Shown: positions 41,085-49,845, numbered from the stretch's first letter. The stretch is DNA of 64,000 nt from Streptomyces erythrochromogenes (GCF_036170895.1 NZ_CP108036.1:4715501-4779500); one strand, 5' to 3'. The notes: generated from the letters alone by a model not told the origin. Numbers and translations: made by a program.

Positions 41085-41930
41085 ATGATCCTCTGGCTGC
41101 TCAACCACGTCAGCACCTTCGTCATCGCCGTTCTGCTCGTGGGCGGCCTCACCGGCCTCGCCGCGGCCGGGAGCGCGGCCGCCCGCCGCCGCTTCCCGCA
41201 CCTCGCCCAGGGCGAGCACAACGAGATGGTCGGGGTCGCGCTCGGCATGTTCGGCGCGATCTACGGCATCATCCTCGCCTTCGTCGTCGTCACCCTGTGG
41301 ACGCAGCGGGAGAACACCCAGAACATCGTCGCCGCCGAGGCCAGCGACCTGGCCGCCGTCGTACGCAGCGCCGACGCCTTCCCCGCGGCCGACCGCGCGC
41401 GCGTGCACGCGGCCGTCGGCGCCTACTCGCACGCCGTCGTCGAGGTGCAGTGGCCGCTGATGCGCGAGGGCCGGCCCAGCTACGAGGCGACCGGCGCGCA
41501 GATGCACGGCCTGTACCGGGCCCTCCTGGCCTACGAGCCGCAGGGCCCGCGCGCCGAGACCTTCTACGCGGAAGCGGTCACCCGCCTGAGCGACCTCAAC
41601 TCGCAGCGCCGCGCACGGATCACGATGGCCGAGAACTCACTGCCGGTCCTGCTCCAGGTGCTCGTGTACGGCGGCGCGTTCGTGATCGTCCCGCTCACCT
41701 TCCTCTTCGGACTGCGCAGCCTGAAGATGCAACTGCTCTTCGTGTCGGCGGTGGCCGGGCTGATCGGCTTCAGCCTGCTGCTGGTGGTGGCCCTGGACCG
41801 GCCCTTCGCCGGAGACCTGAGCGTGAGCCCGGAGCCGTACAAGGAGGCGGTCCTGGCGCAGTTCTGGGCGGCCGACGGCGACGTCCCGGCGGTCCGGCCC
41901 CAGGTGCGGGAGCAGGGCACCAGCCGGTAG
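41085..41930 (+). CDS. DUF4239 (bestrophin-like) membrane protein
   Basis: This 281-aa protein has two N-terminal TMs (STFVIAVLLVGGLTGLAAAG, GMFGAIYGIILAFVVVTLW), a ~110-aa helical middle domain (WTQRENTQNIVAAEASDLAAV) and two C-terminal TMs (LQVLVYGGAFVIVPLTFLFG, LFVSAVAGLIGFSLLLVVAL). This is the usual DUF4239 layout, similar to bestrophin-like anion channels. Function in actinomycetes is unknown. Confidence 0.85.
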   Translation: MILWLLNHVSTFVIAVLLVGGLTGLAAAGSAAARRRFPHLAQGEHNEMVGVALGMFGAIYGIILAFVVVTLWTQRENTQNIVAAEASDLAAVVRSADAFPAADRARVHAAVGAYSHAVVEVQWPLMREGRPSYEATGAQMHGLYRALLAYEPQGPRAETFYAEAVTRLSDLNSQRRARITMAENSLPVLLQVLVYGGAFVIVPLTFLFGLRSLKMQLLFVSAVAGLIGFSLLLVVALDRPFAGDLSVSPEPYKEAVLAQFWAADGDVPAVRPQVREQGTSR

Positions 41931-41986
41931 CCGTCGGGGTCGGCGACGGTCGCCACCTTCTGTACGGCGACCACGTCACACCCGGA

Positions 41987-42616
41987 TCAGCGGGGCAGGA
42001 TGCGCAGCACTGCCTCGCGGTCGCCGCCGAGCCGCAGGCCTTGCTGTACTGCGGCGCTCAGATCGAGGTCGCCGAGCAGGGTCGCGGCCAGCAGGTGCGG
42101 CGGTCCGGTCAGGGACGCGGTGGGGTGGTCGACCCGGCCGGCGTGTGTGTGCACCGAGCCGTCCTTGACTTCGATGACCAGGTCTTCGTTGCCGTCGGCG
42201 TGCAGTTGCAGGGCGATCGCCGGCTGGTCGGGGCGGTGGTCGGTCAGTGCCCGGGCGGGCATGTCCAGCCAGTGGGTGCGGAAGGTGTCGCTGCCGCCCG
42301 GCTCGCGCAACAGGGGAATTCCCCATCGGCTCAGCTCCCGCAGCACCGGCTCCAGCTCGCGGCCACGCTCGGTGAGGGAGAACAGGGTGGTGGCCACCGG
42401 CGGCGGGGCGGCCTCGCGGTGGATCAGGCCGGCTTCCTCAAGGTCGCGGAGCCGGTCGACCAGCAGGTTGCTGGCGATCCCGGGCAGCCCGTTGCGCAGG
42501 TCGGTGTGCCGGCACGGACCCAGGGCGAGCAGTTCACGGACGATCAGCAGGGTCCATCGGTCGCCGACGGCGTCCAGCGTTTTCGCGATGCCGCAGTACT
42601 GCCCGTAGGTGCGCAT
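41987..42616 (-). CDS. HxlR-family transcriptional regulator with SCP2-like C-terminal domain
   Basis: The protein has 209 aa. The first ~100 residues are an HxlR winged helix: YCGIAKTLDAVGDRWTLLIV, LRNGLPGIASNLLVDRLRDL and FSLTERGREL. The C-terminal ~100 residues (LQLHADGNEDLVIEVKDG, TASLTGPPHLLAATLLGD) look like an SCP2 sterol-binding-like fold that may sense a small hydrophobic ligand. It is divergent from the MBL/NmrA/MFS operon and should repress it through the palindrome at 42656. Confidence 0.88.
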   Translation of the reverse strand: MRTYGQYCGIAKTLDAVGDRWTLLIVRELLALGPCRHTDLRNGLPGIASNLLVDRLRDLEEAGLIHREAAPPPVATTLFSLTERGRELEPVLRELSRWGIPLLREPGGSDTFRTHWLDMPARALTDHRPDQPAIALQLHADGNEDLVIEVKDGSVHTHAGRVDHPTASLTGPPHLLAATLLGDLDLSAAVQQGLRLGGDREAVLRILPR

Positions 42617-42655
42617 GCCACCACCCTACCTCGTGGTGTTGAGATTCAAAACTCT

Positions 42656-42689
42656 CTTGTTGACTTTCTCAACAAGGTCGGTCTAGCGT
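42656..42689 (+). promoter_or_regulatory. Promoter with HxlR-type operator, probably leaderless
   Basis: CTTGTTGA-CTTTC-TCAACAAG (42656-42676) is a perfect 8-bp inverted repeat. It overlaps a -35 TTGACT (42660-42665). With an 18-bp spacer comes -10 TAGCGT (42684-42689). Transcription would start at about 42696-42698, at the ATG of the next gene. Confidence 0.6.
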
Positions 42690-42697
42690 CGCTGCCC

Positions 42698-43450
42698 ATG
42701 ATCCCCACCCTCTCCGTGCGTCGGCTGGCCTGGGCCGGCGTCGAGATCCGTCTCGGCGACACCCGCCTGCTGATCGACCCGCTCGAAAACGTCGCTCCGC
42801 TGGCGCCGGTGATGGGGCCGCCGCACCGGCCGGTCGACCCGGTCGATGCCCCGCCCGGCACCCACGCCCTCATCACCCACCTGCACCCCGACCACTACGA
42901 CCACGACCTGATGGCCCGGATCGCGGCCACCGGCACGATCGGCTGCCACACCCCGAGCGCGGCGGCGCTGCGCGAGGTGGGCATCACCCCCGTTGCCCAG
43001 GACCTGGGCCGGTCACGCCGCATCGGAGGGCTGACCGTCACCCCGGTGACCTCGCTGGACTGGCGCGGCAACGACTGTGACCAGGTCGCCTGGGTCGTCG
43101 AAGGCGCCGGCCGACGGATCATCCACTGCGGCGACACCCAGTGGCACGGCAGCTGGTGGCAGATCGCCCGCGACCACGGCCCGTTCGACGTCGCGTTCGT
43201 CCCGGTCAACGGAGTCATCGCCCACTTCGAGGGCTACGCGGCCAACGTCCCGGCGACCATGACCCCCGAGCAGGGCGTCGAGGCCGCCGTCGCACTCGGC
43301 GCCGGCACCGTCTGCGCCATGCACTACGGCCTGTTCCACAACCCGCCGTTCTACACCGAACAACCCGACATCGAGCAGCGCTTCCAGCACGCCGCCGACG
43401 AGCGCGGCATCACCGCGGCCCTCGTCGCCGACGGCCAGCCCGTCCTCTGA
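42698..43450 (+). CDS. MBL-fold metal-dependent hydrolase (UlaG/RomA-like)
   Basis: The protein has 250 aa from ATG 42698. Metallo-beta-lactamase motifs: LLIDPLEN, the HxHxDH-type ligand set in THLHPDHYDHD, HCGDTQWHG and a late His in AMHYGLFH. It resembles UlaG/NAPE-PLD-like lactonases or phosphodiesterases rather than beta-lactamases. First gene of the operon controlled by the divergent HxlR regulator. Confidence 0.88.
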   Translation: MIPTLSVRRLAWAGVEIRLGDTRLLIDPLENVAPLAPVMGPPHRPVDPVDAPPGTHALITHLHPDHYDHDLMARIAATGTIGCHTPSAAALREVGITPVAQDLGRSRRIGGLTVTPVTSLDWRGNDCDQVAWVVEGAGRRIIHCGDTQWHGSWWQIARDHGPFDVAFVPVNGVIAHFEGYAANVPATMTPEQGVEAAVALGAGTVCAMHYGLFHNPPFYTEQPDIEQRFQHAADERGITAALVADGQPVL

Positions 43451-43473
43451 CCACCAGAAACAAGGAGCAACAC

Positions 43474-44118
43474 ATGAAGATCGTCCTGTTCGGTGCCAGC
43501 GGCAACATCGGCCGGCCCACCACCGAGGAACTCCTGCGTCGCGGCCACACCGTCACCGCGGTCACCCGAGCCGGCCACGTCGACGGACTGGGGCACAAGG
43601 CCCTGACCGTGACCACCGGTGACGTCACGGACGCCGCCGCGGTCGCCGGCCTCGCCGCCTCCCACGACGCCGTACTGTCGGCCGTCGGTCCCCGGATCGG
43701 CCAGGAGGACGACCGCGCCACGATCGTCGGTGCCGCCCGTGCGCTGATCGACGGACTCCGCCGAGCCGGCGTCACCCGCCTGGTCACCATCGGCGGTGCC
43801 GGTAGCCTGCGCACGCCGACCGGCGCCCGGGTCATGGACGACCCGGCCTTCCCCGCGCTGTGGAAGGCCAACGCCGAGGCCCAGTCCGAAGCGCTCGACC
43901 TCTACCGCGGCGTGCACGACCTCGACTGGACGTACGTGTCGCCCGCCGCGGTCATCGGAGCGGGCGAGCGGACCGGGGCCTACCGCAGCGCCGGGGACAC
44001 CCTGCTCACCGACGACGACGGCAACAGCCGCATCTCGTACGCCGACTACGCGATCGCCCTGGCCGACACGATCGAGAGCGGCACCGCCATCCGCCGCCGC
44101 ATCACCGTCGCGTACTGA
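43474..44118 (+). CDS. NAD(P)H-binding (NmrA/atypical SDR) family protein
   Basis: The 214-aa protein starts at ATG 43474 with AAGGAG 7 bp upstream. The Rossmann motif is FGASGNIGRPTTEELLRRGH, followed by VTTGDVTDAAAVAGL, LVTIGGAGSL and YVSPAAVIGAGERTG. This is the YwnB/NmrA type, with the SDR tyrosine absent, so it is probably a redox sensor or a quinone/flavin reductase. It lies 23 bp after the MBL gene. Confidence 0.9.
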   Translation: MKIVLFGASGNIGRPTTEELLRRGHTVTAVTRAGHVDGLGHKALTVTTGDVTDAAAVAGLAASHDAVLSAVGPRIGQEDDRATIVGAARALIDGLRRAGVTRLVTIGGAGSLRTPTGARVMDDPAFPALWKANAEAQSEALDLYRGVHDLDWTYVSPAAVIGAGERTGAYRSAGDTLLTDDDGNSRISYADYAIALADTIESGTAIRRRITVAY

Positions 44119-44121
44119 GCC

Positions 44122-45351
44122 GTGAGCAACGACGCCGCCGGCCGGCACACCCGATTCATCGTCCTGCTCGCAGCGCTCGTGGCCCTGGGACCACTGTCCA
44201 TCGACGGCTACCTGCCAGGACTGCCGGACCTCGCCGGCGACCTGCGCGCCAGCGCCGCGGCCGCCCAGCTCACCATCACCGCCTGCCTGGCCGGGCTGGC
44301 CATCGGGCAGCTGATCGCCGGGCCGCTGAGCGACACCTACGGCCGGCGGCGTCCGTTGCTGGCGGGCCTCGCCCTCTACACGATCGCCAGCGCGCTCTGC
44401 GCGGTGGCGCCCGACGTCCGGACCCTCGTCGGCCTCCGCCTGGTCCAGGGCATCGGCGGGGCGTTCGGCATCGTCATCGCCAACGCCATGGTCCGCGACC
44501 GCACCTCCGGAACCCGCACCGCACGTCTCTTCTCCGCACTGACCTTGATCACCGGCCTGGCGCCGGTGTTCGCGCCGGTCCTCGGCGGCCAGCTCCTGCG
44601 CGTCACGGCCTGGCCGGGGATCTTCGTGAGCCTGGCCGTACTCGGCGCCGTGATGCTGGCGGCCTCCGCCGCAGGACTGCCGGAGACCCGGTCCTCCGCG
44701 TCACGCCAGCCGCTGCCGGCTGTCGTCGGGCAGCTGCTCGGCGACCGGGTCTTCACCGGGTACGTCCTGGCCAACGGCCTGGTCTTCGCGGCGATGTTCG
44801 CCTACATCTCCGGCTCGCCGTTCGTCCTGCAGGAAATCCACGGCCTGTCACCGCAGCAGTACAGCGCCGTGTTCGCCGTCAACGCCGCCGGACTCGTTGC
44901 GGCCGCCCAGATCAACGGCCGGCTGGTGGCCCGGGCCGGCGCCCGCGTGCTGCTGCTCGCCGGTCTGCTGGGCGCGACAGCCGGTGGCACCACGGTCCTG
45001 GCCGCGGTGCTGACAGGGGCACCCCTGCCCGTGCTCCTGATCGGCCTGTTCGTCCTGGTCTCCAGCGTGGGCCTGGTCATGCCGAACGCCGCGGCCCAGG
45101 CCATGGCCGACCACGGCGGACACGCCGGGTCGGCAGCCGCTCTGCTCGGCTTCAGCCAGTTCGTGTTCGGCGGGGCACTTGCTCCGCTGGCCGGCGCGGG
45201 TGGCGCCACCGACGCCCTGCCGATGGGAATCATCGTCGCCGTGCTGCCGGCGCTCGCTCTGCTCGCACTCGGCGTCCTCACCCGGTCGATGCCCGGGCGA
45301 CGTCGTCGGCCACACCGGGGCCCCTACGTTCCGGACATGTCCGGGACATAG
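44122..45351 (+). CDS. Bcr/CflA-type MFS multidrug transporter
   Basis: The protein has 409 aa from GTG 44122, 3 bp after the NmrA stop. The Bcr/CflA signature is clear: LGPLSIDGYLPGLPDLAGDL, then GPLSDTYGRRRPLL (MFS loop 2-3) and the antiporter motif C-like GLAPVFAPVLGGQLL. 12 TM helices. It completes a likely drug-responsive operon under the HxlR regulator. Its last 28 bp overlap the convergent gene 45324-45581. Confidence 0.92.
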   Translation: MSNDAAGRHTRFIVLLAALVALGPLSIDGYLPGLPDLAGDLRASAAAAQLTITACLAGLAIGQLIAGPLSDTYGRRRPLLAGLALYTIASALCAVAPDVRTLVGLRLVQGIGGAFGIVIANAMVRDRTSGTRTARLFSALTLITGLAPVFAPVLGGQLLRVTAWPGIFVSLAVLGAVMLAASAAGLPETRSSASRQPLPAVVGQLLGDRVFTGYVLANGLVFAAMFAYISGSPFVLQEIHGLSPQQYSAVFAVNAAGLVAAAQINGRLVARAGARVLLLAGLLGATAGGTTVLAAVLTGAPLPVLLIGLFVLVSSVGLVMPNAAAQAMADHGGHAGSAAALLGFSQFVFGGALAPLAGAGGATDALPMGIIVAVLPALALLALGVLTRSMPGRRRRPHRGPYVPDMSGT

Positions 45352-45581
45352 GCGCTCACCCGGTAGGTCGTCGGGTGGGTGAGTCGGCCGCAGAGGGTGT
45401 CGATCCGGATGTGCGCCGGGTCGGTGACCCTGCCCTCCTCCTGGAAGCGGCGCAGGAACTGCTGCAGTTCCGTGTGCCCCTGCGTCTCGAACAGCGGCTC
45501 CCAGCGGCCGGGGACGCACTCCGGCCGGTGGCGTTCGTCGTGCCGCTGCTGCCTCTGCCTGCGTCTGCGTTGCCCGGGCAC
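45324..45581 (-). CDS. Small protein of unknown function
   Basis: GTG 45581 is preceded by a perfect AAAGGAGG nine bases upstream, directly after the stop of the gene at 45598. The 85-aa product is basic at its N-terminus (PGQRRRRQRQQRHDERHRPE). It then reads like a folded domain: WEPLFETQGHTELQQFLRRF, DPAHIRIDTLCGRL and TTYRVSAYVPDM. It is the second gene of a two-gene operon and overlaps the MFS gene end tail-to-tail. I do not recognise the family. Confidence 0.65.
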   Translation of the reverse strand: MPGQRRRRQRQQRHDERHRPECVPGRWEPLFETQGHTELQQFLRRFQEEGRVTDPAHIRIDTLCGRLTHPTTYRVSAYVPDMSGT

Positions 45582-45597
45582 CTGGACCGGCCTCCTT

Positions 45598-46113
45598 TCA
45601 GGGCCGCCAGCGCGGTGCGTCGAAGCCCGGGTCGTCGGGGTTGGCGAAGTGGAACGGCACCCCGAGGTGGTCCGCCAGCGTGCGGCCCGCCCCGGCGGCC
45701 GCCTCGGCCGGGTCGCGGTCGTGGCGGCTGTACACGGTGGCCAGGTGCCGCTCCTCGGCGGGATCATCGGTGATCGCCAGGAGCTTCACGAACCAGTCGT
45801 GGACGGTGTCCCCGTCCCAGACGGCCTCGATCGCCGCCACCCGCCCCGGCAGGCCGCTCACGAGGGCGGACAGGGACTCCAGGTCCAGCGGGCACTCGGG
45901 CGTACGGGCGATCCGGTCGCCGAGGAGGACGTACCGCTCGTGGACCACCAACTGGGCCTCGTGCAGGCCGATCCCGCGGGCGCGCCCCGCGTTCCACACG
46001 AGCTTCACGGCCGGGAAGAGGGAGTCCTGGAGGACGTACCCGTCGACCTGGGTGCGGATCCCCGCCGGGAGCGACTCCCAGTGGTCCTCGTCCTGCGACT
46101 GTGTTGCGGGCAT
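45598..46113 (-). CDS. Conserved hypothetical protein
   Basis: The 171-aa product starts at ATG 46113 (MPATQSQDEDHWESLP). It is acidic and mostly helical (RTQVDGYVLQDSLFPAVKLV, GLHEAQLVVHERYVLLGDRI, AVWDGDTVHDWFVKLLAI) with no signal or TM. The start was chosen because coding character begins there; the open frame further up lies in the promoter region shared with the 46241 gene. Function unknown; co-transcribed with the small gene downstream. Confidence 0.75.
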   Translation of the reverse strand: MPATQSQDEDHWESLPAGIRTQVDGYVLQDSLFPAVKLVWNAGRARGIGLHEAQLVVHERYVLLGDRIARTPECPLDLESLSALVSGLPGRVAAIEAVWDGDTVHDWFVKLLAITDDPAEERHLATVYSRHDRDPAEAAAGAGRTLADHLGVPFHFANPDDPGFDAPRWRP

Positions 46114-46240
46114 GCCCGGTCCGTCCCCTCGATCCGTCCGACTGTCATGGTCCATGGCGGCCGGCCCCGCCGTCGAGGGGATTTCGCCCGTCCCCCAGCC
46201 GGACGGAATAGCTCCGCGTGGGGCGGGAGTTGCACGCCGC

Positions 46241-46858
46241 ATGACGACCGACATACTCACCGACGCCGACCGCTCGTTCCTCTTCGTCCTCGGCAGCTCC
46301 CGGCCGGAGGGCAACAGCGAGACCCTCGCCCGCGCCGCCGCCGAACAGCTTCCCGCCGACATCCCACAGCGCTGGGTGGACCTGGCGAAGGACCCACTGC
46401 CCGACTTCCAGGACGGCCGGCACGAGGACGGGACCTGGCCGGTGAGCGAGCAGGAGGAGGAACTGCGCCGGCTCACCCTGGAGGCCACCGACATCGTCAT
46501 CGTCTCGCCCCTGTACTGGTACACGGTCTCCGCGAACACCAAGCGCTACCTCGACTACTGGTCCGGCTGGCTGGGCGTGCCCGGCCTGGACTTCAAGAAG
46601 CGGATGGCCGGCCGCACCCTGTGGGGCGTCACGGCGATGTCCGAGGAGGACGAGGTCCGCGCCGACGGGCTGATCACCGCCCTCAACCACTCGGCGGCCT
46701 ACTTGGGTATGCGCTTCGGCGGGGTCCTGCTCGGCAACGGCTCCCGCCCCGGCCAGGTGCGGGGCGACGAGCGCGCGATCACCCGCGCGAAGACCTTCTT
46801 CGAGCGCGAGGCCCCGCTCGCCCGGTTCCCCGCGGAGGAGGAGACCGGGGAGCGGTAG
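46241..46858 (+). CDS. NAD(P)H-dependent flavin oxidoreductase (flavodoxin-like fold)
   Basis: The 205-aa protein has the flavodoxin-like FMN_red core: LFVLGSSRPEGNSETLARAA (FMN phosphate loop), DIVIVSPLYWYTVSANTKRYLDYW (two segments; isoalloxazine side) and GRTLWGVTAMS. Close to WrbA/KefF-like NAD(P)H:quinone or azo reductases. ATG 46241 follows GGGCGGGAG. Divergent from the hypothetical at 46113. Confidence 0.88.
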   Translation: MTTDILTDADRSFLFVLGSSRPEGNSETLARAAAEQLPADIPQRWVDLAKDPLPDFQDGRHEDGTWPVSEQEEELRRLTLEATDIVIVSPLYWYTVSANTKRYLDYWSGWLGVPGLDFKKRMAGRTLWGVTAMSEEDEVRADGLITALNHSAAYLGMRFGGVLLGNGSRPGQVRGDERAITRAKTFFEREAPLARFPAEEETGER

Positions 46859-46870
46859 CCGCGCCGCCGC

Positions 46871-47119
46871 TCAGCGGGTGGCGGTGACGCCGCCCAGGAA
46901 CGCGGTCCAGACACCGGGGGTGACGGCCAGCTCGGGGCCGGCCGTCACCTTCGAGTCCCGGACGTGCACGGCATCGGGGCAGGCGGCGACCTCGACGCAG
47001 TCGTCGCCGTCACCGCTGCTGTACGTGGACTTGTGCCAGGAGAGGGCGACCTCGACGCAGTCGTCGCCCTGGCTTCCGCTGAAGCTGCTCTTGAACCACC
47101 GCAACTCGGAGCTGTTCAC
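46871..47119 (-). CDS. DUF397 protein with two tandem DUF397 motifs
   Basis: The 82-aa protein starts at GTG 47119, overlapping the stop of the XRE regulator as GTGA. The DUF397 motif occurs twice, WFKSSFSGSQGDDCVEVA and WHKSTYSSGDGDDCVEVA, followed by VHVRDSKVTAGPELAVTPGVW. DUF397 genes normally have one motif and lie next to an XRE/DUF5753 regulator, as here; in S. coelicolor such pairs (BldB-, AbaA- or WhiJ-like) affect development. It is probably a small partner or antagonist of the regulator. Confidence 0.9.
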   Translation of the reverse strand: MNSSELRWFKSSFSGSQGDDCVEVALSWHKSTYSSGDGDDCVEVAACPDAVHVRDSKVTAGPELAVTPGVWTAFLGGVTATR

Positions 47120-47952
47120 AGGGAGCCTCGCATTCGCATCAACAGGCCAGCGCTGTCCGCCGGATTGAGGGCCTGGATGCGAAGTTTGGCATACCGCTGG
47201 TGGAGGAGGCTGATGTCTTTCGGGTCGGAGATGACCTGGCCCGTCTGCTGGCCCTCGGTGTAGCCCAGCCACTCGTGTTCATCGGTTTCCAGGAGGCGGA
47301 AGGGGCCGTCGGTGCCCGCGTGCACCGGCTGGACCAGCGGCATGATCTGGACGTCCACGTTGGGCAGGTCCCCGCACTCCAGGAGCCGGTCGACCAGCTC
47401 CCGCGTGACCTGCGGCCCGCCCGTCCGCCGTTCGATCAGCGCCTGCTCGATGACGAAGCTGAAGAGGGCGTAGGGGGCGCGGTGGAGCAGGTTCTGCCGT
47501 TCCAGCCGCACGGCGACACGGGCCTCGGCCTCCTCCGGGGTGGCCAGCGGCGGGACGTTGTCGATGAGGGCGCGGGCGTACGACTCCGGCTGGAGCAGGC
47601 CCGGCACGGACCGGCACTCGTACGTATTGAGGGTGACGGCCACCTCCTCCAGCTCCGCCCACCGCCGGAACCACGTGGCCAGGCCGCGCCGCCGCGTCAG
47701 CTGCCGGGCCGCGATGTCGATCACGCCGAAGGTGTCCAGGACCGCCTCGGTCTTGGTCACGAACTTCTGCGACGGGTGGCGGCGGCCCTGCTCGACCGAG
47801 CCGACGTACTGGACCGAGTACCCGATCAGCGGCGCCAGTTGCTCCTGGGTCAGGCCGGCGCGTTTGCGGGAGGCCTTGACGGTCTCGCCGAAGCTGCGCA
47901 GGTTGTCGTCCGGCTCGACCTGGCCGTCACCGCTGCCGTCGGTACTCACCAT
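47116..47952 (-). CDS. XRE-family HTH regulator with DUF5753 domain
   Basis: The 278-aa protein starts at ATG 47952 (GGGGAGGTGA upstream). The HTH lies at ~20-75 (FGETVKASRKRAGLTQEQLA, GYSVQYVGSVEQGRRHPS). The DUF5753 domain follows: TYECRSVPGLLQPESYARAL, PYALFSFVIEQALIERRTGG and YTEGQQTGQVISD. It belongs to the WhiJ/AbaA-like Streptomyces regulator type and is coupled to DUF397. A HATPase gene lies divergently at 48083. Confidence 0.92.
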   Translation of the reverse strand: MVSTDGSGDGQVEPDDNLRSFGETVKASRKRAGLTQEQLAPLIGYSVQYVGSVEQGRRHPSQKFVTKTEAVLDTFGVIDIAARQLTRRRGLATWFRRWAELEEVAVTLNTYECRSVPGLLQPESYARALIDNVPPLATPEEAEARVAVRLERQNLLHRAPYALFSFVIEQALIERRTGGPQVTRELVDRLLECGDLPNVDVQIMPLVQPVHAGTDGPFRLLETDEHEWLGYTEGQQTGQVISDPKDISLLHQRYAKLRIQALNPADSAGLLMRMRGSL

Positions 47953-48082
47953 GGCGGTCACCTCCCCGACAGGCAGATTCACGCACCGTGACCGCGCCTG
48001 TCCAGGGAGTGGACTCGTACAGTTGGTTTGTACGAGTCCGGGTGGTGTTGAACGAGCCTGGTCGGACGGGATGTTGGCGCCC

Positions 48083-48544
48083 ATGACCGACCCTTCCGGC
48101 CGCGCCCGGACCCTCGTACGCGTGTTCACTCAGCGTTTCACCAGCACCTGCCGCGGAGCCCGGCTGGCCCGACAGCTGGCCCTCGTCGAACTGCACGACT
48201 GGGGCTTCCCCGAATCCACCGCCTTCTCCGCCGATGCCGGGCTCCTCGTGGCCGAACTCGCCGCCAACGCCGTCCGGCACGGCCGCGTCCCCGGGCGGGA
48301 CTTCGAGCTGAAGCTGACGCTCCTGGAGGAACTCCTGCGCATCGAGGTCTCCGACGCCCGCCGCGACCGCCGCCCGGCCGTCCAGCCGCACGCCTACCAG
48401 GCGGAGTCCGGCTACGGCCTGCGCATCGTGGACGCCGTCGCCGCCGACTGGGGCGTCACGGAACGCATCGTCGGCAAGACGGTCTGGGCCGAGCTGACCC
48501 GCCGGGCGGGCCCTGTCAGCGGCACCGGCTACCTTCCCCTCTGA
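48083..48544 (+). CDS. ATP-binding (HATPase_c_2) anti-sigma/regulatory kinase-like protein
   Basis: The 153-aa protein starts at ATG 48083 (ATG 48071 adds four residues). It has the RsbW-like GHKL fold: the N box VAELAANAVRHGRVPG, then VSDARRDRRPAVQP and the G box SGYGLRIVDAVAADWGV. Together with XRE/DUF5753 and DUF397 this is the typical Streptomyces conservon-like three-gene neighbourhood, probably signalling development or stress. Confidence 0.9.
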   Translation: MTDPSGRARTLVRVFTQRFTSTCRGARLARQLALVELHDWGFPESTAFSADAGLLVAELAANAVRHGRVPGRDFELKLTLLEELLRIEVSDARRDRRPAVQPHAYQAESGYGLRIVDAVAADWGVTERIVGKTVWAELTRRAGPVSGTGYLPL

Positions 48545-48576
48545 AGGATCGGGCGGGCACGAGCGGGCGGTGGCAC

Positions 48577-49845
48577 ATGGGGCGGGAACCGGGGACGGTC
48601 GTCGAGGTGGGGTACGCGCAGGGCTGGGACCTGACGGCCCGCGCACCCTGGCGGCCGATCTCCGCCGAGGAGGCGCGGGAGCGGGACGCGGCCGGGCTCC
48701 CGTACGTCGCGGAGTACCGGATACCGGGCCGGGAGGCTCCTGTGGAGGTCCGGCTCGTCTCCTGGCCGGACCACCACGTAGGCCTCTGGGTCTACGACGA
48801 GCAGGGCCGCCGCACCCATCAGGCGGACTACAGGCTCCTGGACGGGGACCGGCTGTTGACCCGGATCACGCGCATCTGGCGGTACGGCGGGCCCGAGGTG
48901 GCCGAGTTCGACGCGGAGGCCCCCCGGGTCACCTACACCCTGCACCCCGACACCAGGGGCATCGTGTCGCACGAACCGCGCGGCTCGAAGGGATCGAGGC
49001 GGGACACCCTGGCCGACGTGCCCGACGAGGAGAAGTGGCGGGACCGGCCCGCCTTCGAGGACTGGCCCGTGATCTCCGCGCAGGTGCAGGGGCTGGCGGA
49101 GCCCGTCACCCTCCGGGCGGCCGCCACCGTCGCCGATCGGGACGCCGAAGACGCGCCCGCCGGCCTGTGGCGGGCGCCGCGGCCCGGCACGGCCGGGCCG
49201 ATGGACGCGCTGTTCCGGCCCGGGACACGGATGACCACGCCGCAACACCCCGACATGACGGTCGTAAGGCCCCGGCGGATGGGAACCCTGAACGTGCCGA
49301 GCGGGCTGCTGGCCATCGACTGCCCCCTGGACGCGAGAGGGCCGCGTCTCACCGTCGCCGTGCCGCCGGGGGAGCACGTGCTGGAAGAGGGACAGATCGC
49401 CTTCGGGTACCACTGCATGTACGACGACCGCTGGGTGGACACGACGGAGCCGACGGCGGTACGGCTACGCGTGAGTGAGGAGCCCGCCGTGTCCTGGGAG
49501 ATGGCGTTGGCGCCCGAGGACGACGTCCGGCTGCTGGAGGACGGGCACGTGTACGGCTTCGGCACGGACGGTGCGACGGGTGCCTTCGCCGACGCCGGGG
49601 CATGGGTGCCCCTCCAGGAACGCGTCCATCAGGTGGTGGACCACAACGAGCAGGACGACGAGGACTTCACCGGCTCCATGTTCCTGCTGCGAACCCGCGA
49701 GCCGGGATCCGGAGCGGAGCTGGTGGCCTTCGCCGTGTGCTCGGACGGGTGCCACCCCGTCTGGGTGGGGCGGTCGGCCGACGGGGACGTGGTCGGTGTG
49801 GTGGTGGTCGTGGACGAGATGCCCGATCTCGCGGACGCTTCCTGA
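48577..49845 (+). CDS. Hypothetical protein with DUF4241-like C-terminal domain
   Basis: This 422-aa cytoplasmic protein has no signal or TM. The N-terminal half (~1-170; YVAEYRIPGREAPVEVRLVS, YDEQGRRTHQADYRLLDG) is unrecognised and rich in Glu/Arg. The C-terminal half (GLLAIDCPLDARGPRLTVAV, EDGHVYGFGTDGATGAFAD) resembles DUF4241 domains, which often occur near toxin/immunity loci. No toxin partner is seen directly beside it. Confidence 0.7.
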   Translation: MGREPGTVVEVGYAQGWDLTARAPWRPISAEEARERDAAGLPYVAEYRIPGREAPVEVRLVSWPDHHVGLWVYDEQGRRTHQADYRLLDGDRLLTRITRIWRYGGPEVAEFDAEAPRVTYTLHPDTRGIVSHEPRGSKGSRRDTLADVPDEEKWRDRPAFEDWPVISAQVQGLAEPVTLRAAATVADRDAEDAPAGLWRAPRPGTAGPMDALFRPGTRMTTPQHPDMTVVRPRRMGTLNVPSGLLAIDCPLDARGPRLTVAVPPGEHVLEEGQIAFGYHCMYDDRWVDTTEPTAVRLRVSEEPAVSWEMALAPEDDVRLLEDGHVYGFGTDGATGAFADAGAWVPLQERVHQVVDHNEQDDEDFTGSMFLLRTREPGSGAELVAFAVCSDGCHPVWVGRSADGDVVGVVVVVDEMPDLADAS

